DNA from: an uncultured Gammaproteobacteria bacterium
GTDB lineage: Bacteria > Pseudomonadota > Gammaproteobacteria > Pseudomonadales > Pseudohongiellaceae
DNA: 64,000 bases
Reading direction: 5' to 3'
Assembly: GCA_913048385.1 (NCBI GenBank)
Contig: CAJWVZ010000009.1
Location: 37,132-101,131, forward strand
The notes beneath the pieces were generated by a model. It saw only the letters and a list, made by a program, of their open reading frames with translations, made no database searches and was not told where the DNA came from. Of the stretch, positions 38,106 to 46,950 are shown piece by piece. A program made the position numbers and the translations under genes. Each line of letters begins with the position of its first letter. The stretch's first letter is position 1.

Positions 38106-38783
38106 ATGGAAGATAGGGTGAATAAAAAATTTAGCACTGAAAGCGTTGTGATAGCTTTGACGAAAGGACGGATTTTAAGAGAGGTGTTGCCGCTATTCGC
38201 TTCTGCCGGAATTGTTCCTTTGGAGGATATTACGAAAAGCAGGAAGCTCATTTTTGACACGAATTTACCAAATTTACGGCTTATGATTATTCGCGGAGTA
38301 GATGTTCCAACATACGTCGAATTTGGGAGTGCCGATTTAGGAATTGTAGGAAAAGATGTACTTGTGGAGTATGGTGAAGAACGGTTCTACGAGCCGCTTG
38401 ATCTCAAACTAGCACAATGCCGGTTAATGACGGCGCAGCCGTGTTTTTCGGTTGGTGATGTCGGAAAAAGTCATCGTGCGAGAGTGCGTGTAGCAACCAA
38501 ATTCACTAGAATTGCTAGTGAATACTACGCCTCTAGAGGCGAGCAAGTAGATCTGGTAAAGCTCAATGGTGCCCTTGAATTGGCGCCTTCGCTTGGTTTG
38601 GCTGATGTCATCGTAGATATCGTTGACAGTGGAATGACATTGAGAGCTAACGGCCTTGAAGCTAAAGAAGTTGTTTTGGAAGTAAGCTCCAGAGTAATAG
38701 TTAACAAAGGCTCAATGAAAATAAAAAATCAATCAATTCGCGAGATTTTAACTCAACTCTCAAAAGCGGTTGGGTCGAATTAA
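38106..38783 (+). CDS. hisG: ATP phosphoribosyltransferase, short form
   Basis: First step of histidine synthesis. VIALTKGRILREVLPLF, GVDVPTYVEFGSADLGIVGKDVL and DIVDSGMTLRANGL are HisG signatures. The body has about 210-225 residues and no C-terminal regulatory domain, so it is the HisG-short type, which needs HisZ as regulatory partner. HisZ is not in this window. The open frame extends upstream into murA, but the sensible starts are ATG 38106 or GTG 38118. Confidence 0.92.
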   Translation: MEDRVNKKFSTESVVIALTKGRILREVLPLFASAGIVPLEDITKSRKLIFDTNLPNLRLMIIRGVDVPTYVEFGSADLGIVGKDVLVEYGEERFYEPLDLKLAQCRLMTAQPCFSVGDVGKSHRARVRVATKFTRIASEYYASRGEQVDLVKLNGALELAPSLGLADVIVDIVDSGMTLRANGLEAKEVVLEVSSRVIVNKGSMKIKNQSIREILTQLSKAVGSN

Positions 38784-38808
38784 TAAATGAAAAACCTGAG
38801 GAAGATGC

Positions 38809-40140
38809 GTGTCCGTTGAAGCTTTTTGTCCCGATCGTTTTAGATTAGATAGCTCAGATCCAAATTTTTCTTCGATGCTCGAAGAAAGACTTTTACGCAC
38901 CATGATCCATGATCCTGATGTCGTCGCTTCAGTTACATCGATAATTTCTGAGGTTCGCAGGGATGGGGATATTGCTTTACTAAAATATACGAAGCAGTTT
39001 GACAACTTCTGTGCGAGCACTGTTGACAAATTGAGGGTTTCCTCGTGCCAGATGCAACAATGCTTAGATGACTTAAATTCAACCCAGAGAACCGCTTTGG
39101 AAGAAGCGGCCTCTCGAATTCGTAAATATCATGAAAGGCAAAAACAAATTTCTTGGCAGTTTGCTGAAGATGATGGTTCATTTTATGGTCAAAAGGTAAC
39201 ACCTTTGGATCGGGTTGGTATTTATGCGCCCGGCGGGAAAGCAAATTATCCGTCTTCTATTCTCATGCTTGGGATTCCAGCAGAAGTTGCTGGTGTTAAA
39301 GAAATTGTTGCAACAGTTCCAACGGCGTTCGAGCCTGAAGGACGGTTGGTGTTCGCGGCCGCAGCCCTCGCAGGCGTGACAGAACTTTATACAGTGGGTG
39401 GTGCGCAAGCAATAGCTTCAATGGCCTATGGCACACAAACAATCCAAAAGGTTGATAAAATCGCCGGACCTGGGAATGTTTATGTCACGGTGGCAAAAAA
39501 GTTAGTTTTTGGTGAAGTCGGAATTGATATGGTTGCGGGCCCGTCAGAACTGACTATCATCTGTGACGGAAACACAAACCCTGATTGGATCGCTATGGAT
39601 ATGTTTTCTCAAGCAGAGCACGATGAAAATGCTCAGTCGATTCTTATAAGTCCAGATGGCGACTTTTTGGATCAAGTCGCTGAGAGTATCAATAAACTTT
39701 TACCCAAGATGAAGCGAAGGAATGTTATCACGACCTCTCTTGCACGGAAGGGGATACTCATAAAAGTCCCCGACCTTGAGACTGCAGCGATTGTGAGTAA
39801 CGATATCTCTCCAGAACACCTTGAGCTTTCCGTTGATAATCCGCAAGCTCTCTTGGATAAGATTCTCCATGCTGGCGCTGTTTTTCTGGGCCGATATACC
39901 CCTGAAGCTCTGGGAGACTATTGTGCGGGTCCAAGTCATGTGCTGCCAACTTCTGGTACCGCTAAATTCTTCTCTGCTCTTGGAGTGTATGATTTTCAAA
40001 AACGCACCTCTATTTTGAGTTGCTCAAAAAAGGGAGCTTTCGAACTCGCACCGATTGCTATGACGCTTGCAGACAGCGAAGGTCTTGAGGCCCACTCTTT
40101 GTCTGCCGCATACAGACGTGATTCTGATTGGGTTAAGTAA
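38809..40140 (+). CDS. hisD: histidinol dehydrogenase
   Basis: Zn-dependent, NAD-linked four-electron oxidation of histidinol to histidine. 443 residues with YAPGGKANYPSSILM, the NAD-binding GGAQAIASMAYGT, GPGNVYVTVAK, MFSQAEHDENAQ (Zn and catalytic residues) and the Zn-binding PEHLEL. The start is GTG after GAGGAAG. hisC, which follows hisD in Pseudomonas, is absent: the next gene is a convergent protease. Confidence 0.96.
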   Translation: MSVEAFCPDRFRLDSSDPNFSSMLEERLLRTMIHDPDVVASVTSIISEVRRDGDIALLKYTKQFDNFCASTVDKLRVSSCQMQQCLDDLNSTQRTALEEAASRIRKYHERQKQISWQFAEDDGSFYGQKVTPLDRVGIYAPGGKANYPSSILMLGIPAEVAGVKEIVATVPTAFEPEGRLVFAAAALAGVTELYTVGGAQAIASMAYGTQTIQKVDKIAGPGNVYVTVAKKLVFGEVGIDMVAGPSELTIICDGNTNPDWIAMDMFSQAEHDENAQSILISPDGDFLDQVAESINKLLPKMKRRNVITTSLARKGILIKVPDLETAAIVSNDISPEHLELSVDNPQALLDKILHAGAVFLGRYTPEALGDYCAGPSHVLPTSGTAKFFSALGVYDFQKRTSILSCSKKGAFELAPIAMTLADSEGLEAHSLSAAYRRDSDWVK

Positions 40141-40143
40141 AGA

Positions 40144-41241
40144 TTATTCGATAACGAAAGCTTGTCCGAAACCGAGTATAATAGGAATCTTGATACCGTC
40201 CCCGGATCGGTAAACTTCGAGTATTACTTTTTCCGTTGGTTTCTTTTTCCTAATTTCTTGGATGATATTGCGCTCGTCAAGAGCGAGGGTATCGCCAACT
40301 TTTGTGATGACATCACCAGGGAAAACACCGGCGCGCTCCGCTGCACTCCCCGGATCAATACTTTCGACAAGCATCCCTCTTATGTCATCTCTCCCAAAAA
40401 AAAGTTGGCTTGAATTTTGATTTAGGGCCTCACCCGTAACGACGCCAAGATATCCGTGATTATCCTCGATGGCCTTTGAAATCATGGTATTCATGGAGTC
40501 GATAGCAAAGTGTGCTGGTGTCGCAAAACCAATTCCCTCGAAGTTGCCTGATTCGGAGAGGATTGATGAGTTTATTCCGATGAGGTCACCGGATCGATTT
40601 ATAAGAGCGCCGCCTGAGTTTCCTGGATTAATCGCTGCATCAGTTTGAATTGCACCAATGGTTTTTTGATTTGACAAATCTAGTGCGCTGATGATTCCTT
40701 GAGACACCGATTGACCTATATTTCGAGGATAACCGATCGCAAAAACGATATCTCCTACATCTGACTTAGATTCGGCTCCAATGGAAATCGGAGTCAAGCC
40801 GTCGAGATTGACGTGTAAAACAGCAAGGTCATTTGGTTCGTCCCACGCTATAACGGTTGCTGTTGTCCTTCGACCGTCCCTTAAAGTTACTTCCGCGTCA
40901 AAGGCATCAAATAACGTGTCTACGACGTGAAGTTTAGTTAGTATAAATCCCTGTGAGCTTATTATCACGCCGGACCCTAGACTCTCTGTTTCCTTGAGAT
41001 ATAAATTGATTTTATCTTTCGCTGTTCTCTCGACTGAACCGACATTTACACTTGTTGCATTAATGCTCACGACCGAAGGCGCGGCTTTTTTAATTGCAGT
41101 TGAGAAAGGGATAGCGTTGCTCTGTGATATGCGACGGAGTTCGGTAATTAATTGGTATTGAATCAACACAAGCGCAATCAAAACTCCACTGAAGATTGGC
41201 CATGCTAAAAAATGGAAAATATTTTTGAATAATTTTTTCAT
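40144..41241 (-). CDS. degS: DegS/AlgW-type periplasmic serine protease
   Basis: A 365-residue inner-membrane-anchored HtrA protease: one N-terminal membrane segment (LAWPIFSGVLIALVLI), a trypsin-like domain with triad His105 (TKLHVVD), Asp138 (NDLAVL) and Ser209 (GNSGGA), and a single C-terminal PDZ domain. The single PDZ and anchor point to DegS/AlgW, the site-1 protease of the RseA anti-sigma factor in the envelope-stress pathway. The residue before the His-Leu is Lys where most have Asn. It converges on hisD. Confidence 0.92.
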   Translation of the reverse strand: MKKLFKNIFHFLAWPIFSGVLIALVLIQYQLITELRRISQSNAIPFSTAIKKAAPSVVSINATSVNVGSVERTAKDKINLYLKETESLGSGVIISSQGFILTKLHVVDTLFDAFDAEVTLRDGRRTTATVIAWDEPNDLAVLHVNLDGLTPISIGAESKSDVGDIVFAIGYPRNIGQSVSQGIISALDLSNQKTIGAIQTDAAINPGNSGGALINRSGDLIGINSSILSESGNFEGIGFATPAHFAIDSMNTMISKAIEDNHGYLGVVTGEALNQNSSQLFFGRDDIRGMLVESIDPGSAAERAGVFPGDVITKVGDTLALDERNIIQEIRKKKPTEKVILEVYRSGDGIKIPIILGFGQAFVIE

Positions 41242-41271
41242 TTGGCGGTGTATTTTTACAAATTTTTAAAC

Positions 41272-41730
41272 TCAAAAATTACTTGAATTCGTTTCAGTGA
41301 TTTTTTCGGCGCTTTTCATACCATAATCCTCTGACAGCGCTCCCTTTGAATCGGGTTCGTCTTTTGGTGCGTAATCCTTGGGCGGGAGCAACGATGTCAC
41401 ATCGTTTTGAGGTTCTGAATCATCGAACATCGCATCCGTTCCTGTTGGCATTATTTTTTGAGCAATCTCGTTGTCACATAGTTCTTGCGCTCCGCTCGCT
41501 AGCTGTTGGTAAACATCGCGATAACTCTCCGTCATATGATGAATTAAATCCGCTGTTACGTTGAAATGTTCGTTAACGCTCTCGCGATAACGTTTCTGTT
41601 TGAGTTGCTCTTCAGTAATTTTTCTTTCGAGGGATTTGACTTGAGAAGAACTGAAATCAAAGTACTTTGAGATTAATAGCCCCATGAGTATTCCAAAGAT
41701 TAAGCTTAGTAATATCGTAAACAAGAGCAT
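41272..41730 (-). CDS. zapG: YhcB/ZapG family (DUF1043) division-associated membrane protein
   Basis: A 152-residue bitopic protein: N-terminal anchor (LFTILLSLIFGILMGLLI) followed by a coiled coil and the DUF1043 core HFNVTADLIHHMTESYRDVYQQLASGA, then a low-complexity Pro/Asp-rich tail ending in PKDYAPKDEP-like sequence. In E. coli it joins cell division and envelope growth. It is divergent from zapE and followed by the DegS-type gene, a common arrangement. Confidence 0.9.
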   Translation of the reverse strand: MLLFTILLSLIFGILMGLLISKYFDFSSSQVKSLERKITEEQLKQKRYRESVNEHFNVTADLIHHMTESYRDVYQQLASGAQELCDNEIAQKIMPTGTDAMFDDSEPQNDVTSLLPPKDYAPKDEPDSKGALSEDYGMKSAEKITETNSSNF

Positions 41731-41871
41731 TCGATTATAACCCCCTCCGCCTCAGAAAATTGCAGATCAACTTACACCAATTATAAGAATATGATATGAC
41801 TGTAGTATAGCGTTATGATCGCAGAACTTAGAAGGCTGATTAATAAAAATTCTTGAATTAAGGCTGAGATA

Positions 41872-42993
41872 TTGAAAAAGGTGATTGCTGAGGAGGGTAG
41901 TTCTCTGATTGAGAGGTACAAAGAGGATTGTCGCGCGGGTCTTTTGAGTGTGGATTACGAACAGGAAAAGCTTATTTATAAACTTGATATATTAAGAGGT
42001 GCCATTGACGGCGCTAAGCAGACGGGTTTCCTGTCAAGGTGGAGGAGGACCCCGAAGGTGCCTCGTGGTTTATATATCTGGGGAGGTGTGGGTCGGGGCA
42101 AGACTTATTTGATGGATCTTTTTTTTGAGGAGTTGAAGTGTCGACGTAAAAAGCGCACCCATTTTTATCGATTTATGCAAGATGTTCATCGACGACTGCT
42201 CATGCTTGAAGGTGAAAAAAATCCTTTACAGAGAGTTACCCGAGACCTCTCGAAAGAATTTCAAACGCTTTGCTTGGATGAGTTTTTTGTTGAAGACATA
42301 GGAGATGCAATGTTGCTTCTAGGTTTGCTGGAAGGGCTGCTAAAAAATAATGTCGTGGTCCTCACGACTTCCAACGTCCCACCGTCTCTTTTGTATCTAA
42401 ATGGATTACAGCGAAAAAGGTTCCTTCCAGCGATTGATTTACTTGTAACAGAGTTAGATGTTCATAAGTTGGGTAGTGGGGAAGATTTCAGAATGACGAC
42501 TTTTTCCGAAGCAGATCTGTACTTGTCTCCTCTTGGTCCGGGTGTTGAAAATAAATTTTCAGCTTTCACAAGGGAATTAGTCCGCGGGAATGAGTCCGCA
42601 TTAAAAACAAACAGCGTGATTGAGATAAACGGTAGAGATTTGTTCTGCCGAAAAATTGGCAAAGATGTTGTTTGGATTGAGTTTTCGGTGCTGTGTGAAA
42701 CTCCCCGAAGTTCCCTAGATTACATAGAGCTGTCCAACAAATTTGATATTGTTTTGGTAAGTAATATACCGAGATTAACAGATGCTAAGTCAGAGGCTAC
42801 TAGAAGATTTATCGCATTAATTGATGAGTTATATGATCGCAGAATAAAGGTTTTGTTGTCTGCTGCATCTCCAATAGCGGAGCTGTACACTGGTCAAAAA
42901 TTTGCGTTTGAATTTGAGCGCACAGAGTCTCGTATTGTGGAGATGCAATCACAGAAATATCTGACGAAATCACGTTTGAGCCATCAGTATTAG
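41872..42993 (+). CDS. zapE: cell division ATPase ZapE
   Basis: A 373-residue AFG1-like ATPase. Walker A is in GGVGRGKTYLMDLFF and Walker B in LCLDEFFVEDIGDAMLL, followed by TSNVPPSLLYLNGLQR and the arginine-containing RRFIALIDELYD. It associates with FtsZ rings late in division in E. coli. The start is TTG with AAGG eight bases upstream. It is divergent from zapG and upstream of rplM. Confidence 0.94.
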   Translation: MKKVIAEEGSSLIERYKEDCRAGLLSVDYEQEKLIYKLDILRGAIDGAKQTGFLSRWRRTPKVPRGLYIWGGVGRGKTYLMDLFFEELKCRRKKRTHFYRFMQDVHRRLLMLEGEKNPLQRVTRDLSKEFQTLCLDEFFVEDIGDAMLLLGLLEGLLKNNVVVLTTSNVPPSLLYLNGLQRKRFLPAIDLLVTELDVHKLGSGEDFRMTTFSEADLYLSPLGPGVENKFSAFTRELVRGNESALKTNSVIEINGRDLFCRKIGKDVVWIEFSVLCETPRSSLDYIELSNKFDIVLVSNIPRLTDAKSEATRRFIALIDELYDRRIKVLLSAASPIAELYTGQKFAFEFERTESRIVEMQSQKYLTKSRLSHQY

Positions 42994-43038
42994 ATTAAAC
43001 CAGCTGAGTGAAAATTTACCCTACAAAGCTTATTTTCC

Positions 43039-43067
43039 TTGAAATTTGCCCACCCGTCCGGTAGCAT
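43039..43067 (+). promoter_or_regulatory. sigma-70 promoter of rplM-rpsI
   Basis: TTGAAA (43039-43044) and TAGCAT (43062-43067) are separated by exactly 17 bases, 35 bases before the rplM start. The region downstream of the -10 is GC-rich (TCGCGCTCC), as in growth-rate-controlled ribosomal promoters that DksA/ppGpp act on. Confidence 0.65.
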
Positions 43068-43102
43068 TCGCGCTCCATAAAGTAATCAAGTACGGCTATT
43101 AA

Positions 43103-43531
43103 ATGAAAACTTACAGTGCGAAAGCTAACGAAGTCAGTAAAGACTGGATATTAATAGACGCAAAAGGTCAGACTCTTGGACGTATGGCCTCAGAAATAGC
43201 GTCTCGTCTCAGAGGAAAGCATAAGCCAGAATTTACTGCGCATATTGACACTGGGGATCATGTTGTCGTCATAAACGCTGAAAGCGTGCAAGTTACCGGC
43301 AATAAGGCAAAGAATAAAACCTACTACTCTCATTCAGGTTTTCCCGGCGGTTTGAAAGAGCTTTCTTTTGAGAAGTTGGTTTCAAGGGTTCCAGAGCGTG
43401 CATTGCAGCTAGCAGTCAAAGGCATGTTGCCGAAAACCGCCCTGGGAAGGTCGATGTTTAAAAAATTGAAGGTTTATGCGGGGCCTGAACATCCTCATTC
43501 TGCTCAACAACCGCAACTTATTGAAATTTAA
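43103..43531 (+). CDS. rplM: 50S ribosomal protein L13
   Basis: 142 residues, full length. [27 protein letters not shown], then [13 protein letters not shown] and [21 protein letters not shown] are universal L13 features. It is an early 50S assembly protein. It starts the rplM-rpsI operon with its own promoter upstream; rpsI follows after 15 bases. Confidence 0.98.
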   Translation: MKTYSAKANEVSKDWILIDAKGQTLGRMASEIASRLRGKHKPEFTAHIDTGDHVVVINAESVQVTGNKAKNKTYYSHSGFPGGLKELSFEKLVSRVPERALQLAVKGMLPKTALGRSMFKKLKVYAGPEHPHSAQQPQLIEI

Positions 43532-43546
43532 AAGGATCGAATTCTT

Positions 43547-43942
43547 ATGGCTTCACCGCAACAGTACTATGGAACTGGTCGAAGAAAAACTTCGACAGCG
43601 AGGGTGTATCTCAAAAGCGGCACCGGAGCGATAACTGTTAACAAGCGTCCGCTCGATGGATATTTTGGCCGAGAAGTGGCCAGGATGATAGTGAGACAGC
43701 CCTTAGAACTGATAGAAATGGTTCAAAAATTTGATGTAAATGTGAGCGTTCGAGGTGGAGGAAGTTTTGGCCAAGCTGGTGCGATTCGCCATGGTATTAC
43801 GCGAGCACTGATGGAGTACGATTCAGAATTGAAGCCAACTCTCAGGAAGGCGGGTTTCGTAACGCGCGACGCGAGAGAGGTCGAACGTAAGAAGGTCGGC
43901 CTGAGGAAGGCTCGGAAAAGGCCGCAATTCTCAAAGCGTTAG
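43547..43942 (+). CDS. rpsI: 30S ribosomal protein S9
   Basis: 131 residues. [16 protein letters not shown] at the start, [19 protein letters not shown] in the middle and the basic tail [18 protein letters not shown], whose terminal Lys-Arg reaches the P-site tRNA. Ends in front of a strong intrinsic terminator. Confidence 0.98.
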   Translation: MASPQQYYGTGRRKTSTARVYLKSGTGAITVNKRPLDGYFGREVARMIVRQPLELIEMVQKFDVNVSVRGGGSFGQAGAIRHGITRALMEYDSELKPTLRKAGFVTRDAREVERKKVGLRKARKRPQFSKR

Positions 43943-43977
43943 GCTTCCGACTTTGCTTGAAAAACGGATCTGAAAGA

Positions 43978-44010
43978 CGTCGAGCTGTCTGCAAGTTCGG
44001 CGTTTTTTTT
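43978..44010 (+). terminator. intrinsic terminator of the rplM-rpsI operon
   Basis: A nine-pair stem (CGTCGAGCT with AGTTCGGCG, including two G-U pairs) and seven-base loop are followed by eight T residues, about 35 bases after the rpsI stop. Confidence 0.88.
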
Positions 44011-44177
44011 AGCCCTATAGACCAAATTCTTTTAAAACTAAGACTGAGCGGTGATTTTTTAAAGCTTTTCTTCTGATGAAGAGAGAAACTTTTATGTTTC
44101 TTCGCAATTTGTTACGGCGGGAACAGATCTTTGATTTCCTTGCCAGCGTTAATCTAAGACTGAATCAGCAGTCAATA

Positions 44178-44186
44178 TGTTATACT
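44178..44186 (+). promoter_or_regulatory. extended -10 promoter of the petABC genes
   Basis: TGTTATACT gives an extended -10 element (TGN followed by TATACT, five of six matches) about 65 bases before the petA start. No good -35 is visible, which is usual for extended -10 promoters. The rest of the 311-base gap between rpsI and petA holds only the rpsI terminator. Confidence 0.5.
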
Positions 44187-44252
44187 TCGCTGAGAATTTG
44201 AAATTGCCGGAGCAATCACCAAGCTTCGATTTGATAAGTGAGGATCCAAAAT

Positions 44253-44855
44253 TTGTCTGATGATCGTGCTAAGGTTGGCCGCAGAAAGTTTTTAGTGCGC
44301 TCAACTTCGGCCGCTGCGGCGGTCGGCGCTGGGGGTGCTTTGGTGCCATTTGTGGGATCTTGGAATCCAAGCGCCAAAGCAAAAGCCGCCGGAGCGCCTG
44401 TTCGAATCGATATAAGTCAGCTGCAGGTCGGGGAAATGCTTGGTCCAATCCCCGCTTGGCGAGGGAAGCCGATTTTTGTAGTTAAGCGTAGCGAGGATCT
44501 GATTGCTGCGCTTAACGATGATCCTCAGAGATTGGCAGATCCCAACTCCGACGAGCCTGAACAACCAGAATACGCTCGAAATGAGACGCGGTCGCGACGT
44601 CCAGATTTGATGGTTTTGGTTGGTTTATGCCCTCACCTCTTTTGTTCGCCAACTCCGCACATCGAGCTGAAGGCTCAGTCTTTTGATGAAGACTGGAGAG
44701 GGGGGTTCTTTTGTCCTTGTCACGGGTCTAGATTCGATCTGGCTGGGCGTGTGTATAGTGGATCTCCGTCATCGCGCAACATGGAAGTTCCGCCTCATTC
44801 TTTTGAGAATGACGAGATTCTTGTTGTTGGAATTGATGAAGAGGTTTCTGCATGA
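44253..44855 (+). CDS. petA: ubiquinol-cytochrome c reductase Rieske iron-sulfur subunit
   Basis: About 200 residues. Twin-arginine-type N-terminus GRRKFLVRSTS, one anchor helix, then a Rieske domain with CPHLFC and CPCHGS ligand loops. I start at TTG 44253, eight bases after AGGA, because it gives MSDDRAKVGRRKFLV, the usual Rieske start; the open frame reaches a GTG five codons earlier. The first loop has Phe where the family almost always has Gly (CTHLGC or CPHLGC). The stop overlaps the cytochrome gene as ATGA. Confidence 0.93.
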   Translation: MSDDRAKVGRRKFLVRSTSAAAAVGAGGALVPFVGSWNPSAKAKAAGAPVRIDISQLQVGEMLGPIPAWRGKPIFVVKRSEDLIAALNDDPQRLADPNSDEPEQPEYARNETRSRRPDLMVLVGLCPHLFCSPTPHIELKAQSFDEDWRGGFFCPCHGSRFDLAGRVYSGSPSSRNMEVPPHSFENDEILVVGIDEEVSA

Positions 44856-46897
44856 CAGCTAAAAGTACCGAGCACGGCAAAGTGTCTCTAATTTATAGAC
44901 TCAGGAGTATCCGCGATTGGGTCGATAATCGTTTGCCAATTATGACGGCTTACCGAAAGCATATGAGTGAATATTACGCGCCGAAAAACTTTAATATTTG
45001 GTATCTATTCGGTGTATTCTCGATGGTCGTATTGGTGATCCAGCTTTTAACTGGAATTTGGTTGACCATGAACTATACGCCGAGTGCCGAAGCTGCATTT
45101 GCCTCCGTTGAGTATATTATGCGCGACGTGGACTACGGTTGGATTTTGCGGTACATGCACTCGACGGGCGCCTCCGCTTTCTTTTTTGTCATATATGTCC
45201 ACATGTTTCGCGGCATGATGTACGGTTCTTACAAAAAACCTAGAGAATTGATCTGGATTTTTGGTATGGCGATTTACTTGGTTCTTATGGCTGAGGGCTT
45301 TTTGGGTTACGTCTTGCCTTGGGGACAGATGTCATACTGGGGCGCGAACGTAATCGTTTCCCTGTTTGGGGCGATTCCTATCATCGGCGACGATTTACTT
45401 GTGTGGATCCGAGGGGATTATTTAATTTCGGGCGCGACGTTAAATAGATTTTTTGCTCTGCACGTGGTGGCTCTGCCCATTGTTTTGATAGCTCTTGTTG
45501 TCCTTCATATTCTTGCCCTGCACGAGGTGGGATCAAATAATCCTGATGGCGTAGAGATTAAGGATAATAAAAATGCTGATGGGATCCCCGTAGACAGCGT
45601 CCCATTTCATCCTTATTACACAATTTACCACGACGTACCGGGGATAATGGTTTTCCTCTTTGCGTTCTGCGCGGTTCTGTTTTTTGCGCCAGAAATGGGG
45701 GGGTACTTTCTGGAAGTGGCAAATTTTCAGGAAGCGAATCCCCTTAAAACTCCAGAGCATGTTCCTCCGGTCTGGTATTACACACCTTTTTACTCAATGT
45801 TACGTTCGGTCACATATCCATTGTTCGGCATCGACGCTAAATTTTGGGGTATGCTCGTTATGTTCGGCGCAATCGCTATCTTATTTGTGCTTCCTTGGCT
45901 CGACAAGAGCCCTGTCCGCTCTATGCGTTACAAAGGCAGGTACAGTCGCGTAGCGCTGCTCATTTTTGTCGTCGCATTTTTAATTTTGGGTGTTTTGGGC
46001 ACTCAAGCTGTTAGCCCCGCGAAGACTCTGTTGGCGCAAGTTATGACGTTGGCTTATTTCGGTTATTTCTTTGCAATGCCTTGGTATACGAGGGCAGAAA
46101 AATCGTCAGAGCCCCCCCAACGCTTGACCGGACGGTTTATTACAGTTCCGCAGCTCGTGGGGGTCCTGTTTTTACTCGCTATCTTGGTTGCAGTTCCGCT
46201 ACTAATGACAAGTTCCACGCACGCTGCAGAGGCTAGTAGGGTGCCTTTAAAAGACATTGCTACTGATTTTTACGACAAAGGTTCGCTTCAAAGAGGAATG
46301 TCGACATATATGAACTATTGCGCAGGATGCCATGAGTTAGGTTATGCGAGATATGCTCGAACCGCAGACGATTTAAATGTTTCGCATGAGGTGATGGCAG
46401 AAAACGTGATTTTTGATGACACTTTGATCGGAGACCCGATTACAAATAGCATGGATTCGGAGAATGCAAAGGCATGGTTTGGGGCAGCCCCACCAGATCT
46501 GACGCTCATCGGGCGAGTGCGGAGTCCGGCTTGGCTGTACACGTATATGAAATCGTTTTACGACGACCCGTCTCGGCCGCTGGGGGCAAATAATTCTCTT
46601 TACGCGAATGTCGGTATGCCCAATGTGCTGGTTAACTTGCAAGGTGTGGTAAGCTGTAATGACCACGGTACAGACGATCCTACTCAATGCGAGTTAACGC
46701 ATGTTGACGGCACGGGTAGTCTTAACGAAGTTGAATTTGACCGTGTGGTTGCTGATCTTGTGAATTTTCTTTATTACATTGGCGAGCCTAGCCGGTCCCG
46801 CCGGCAAGAAATCGGGGTATGGGTCTTAGCGTTCCTTGCTCTTATGATTGTTTTAACTACTTTGATTGGGCGTGAATTTGGTAAGGATTACCACTAG
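44852..46897 (+). CDS. petBC: cytochrome b / cytochrome c1 fusion of the bc1 complex
   Basis: One 681-residue frame joins two subunits normally made from petB and petC. Residues 1 to about 430 are cytochrome b, with paired heme-ligand His in the helix YMHSTGASAFFFVIYVHM and in ALHVVALPIVLIALVVLH, and the Qo motif as PVWY. Residues 435-460 are a hydrophobic segment ending THAAEA, which looks like a signal-peptidase site. The rest is cytochrome c1, with CAGCH at Cys490, a GMPNVL heme-ligand Met and a C-terminal anchor. As in the fbcH polyprotein of Bradyrhizobium, cleavage into two subunits is likely but not proven. Confidence 0.93.
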   Translation: MTAKSTEHGKVSLIYRLRSIRDWVDNRLPIMTAYRKHMSEYYAPKNFNIWYLFGVFSMVVLVIQLLTGIWLTMNYTPSAEAAFASVEYIMRDVDYGWILRYMHSTGASAFFFVIYVHMFRGMMYGSYKKPRELIWIFGMAIYLVLMAEGFLGYVLPWGQMSYWGANVIVSLFGAIPIIGDDLLVWIRGDYLISGATLNRFFALHVVALPIVLIALVVLHILALHEVGSNNPDGVEIKDNKNADGIPVDSVPFHPYYTIYHDVPGIMVFLFAFCAVLFFAPEMGGYFLEVANFQEANPLKTPEHVPPVWYYTPFYSMLRSVTYPLFGIDAKFWGMLVMFGAIAILFVLPWLDKSPVRSMRYKGRYSRVALLIFVVAFLILGVLGTQAVSPAKTLLAQVMTLAYFGYFFAMPWYTRAEKSSEPPQRLTGRFITVPQLVGVLFLLAILVAVPLLMTSSTHAAEASRVPLKDIATDFYDKGSLQRGMSTYMNYCAGCHELGYARYARTADDLNVSHEVMAENVIFDDTLIGDPITNSMDSENAKAWFGAAPPDLTLIGRVRSPAWLYTYMKSFYDDPSRPLGANNSLYANVGMPNVLVNLQGVVSCNDHGTDDPTQCELTHVDGTGSLNEVEFDRVVADLVNFLYYIGEPSRSRRQEIGVWVLAFLALMIVLTTLIGREFGKDYH

Positions 46898-46950
46898 TTT
46901 AGCGCGCGCCGTTTATGGCTCAATTAGTAAGAAAATAAGGGGAAGGGAAT

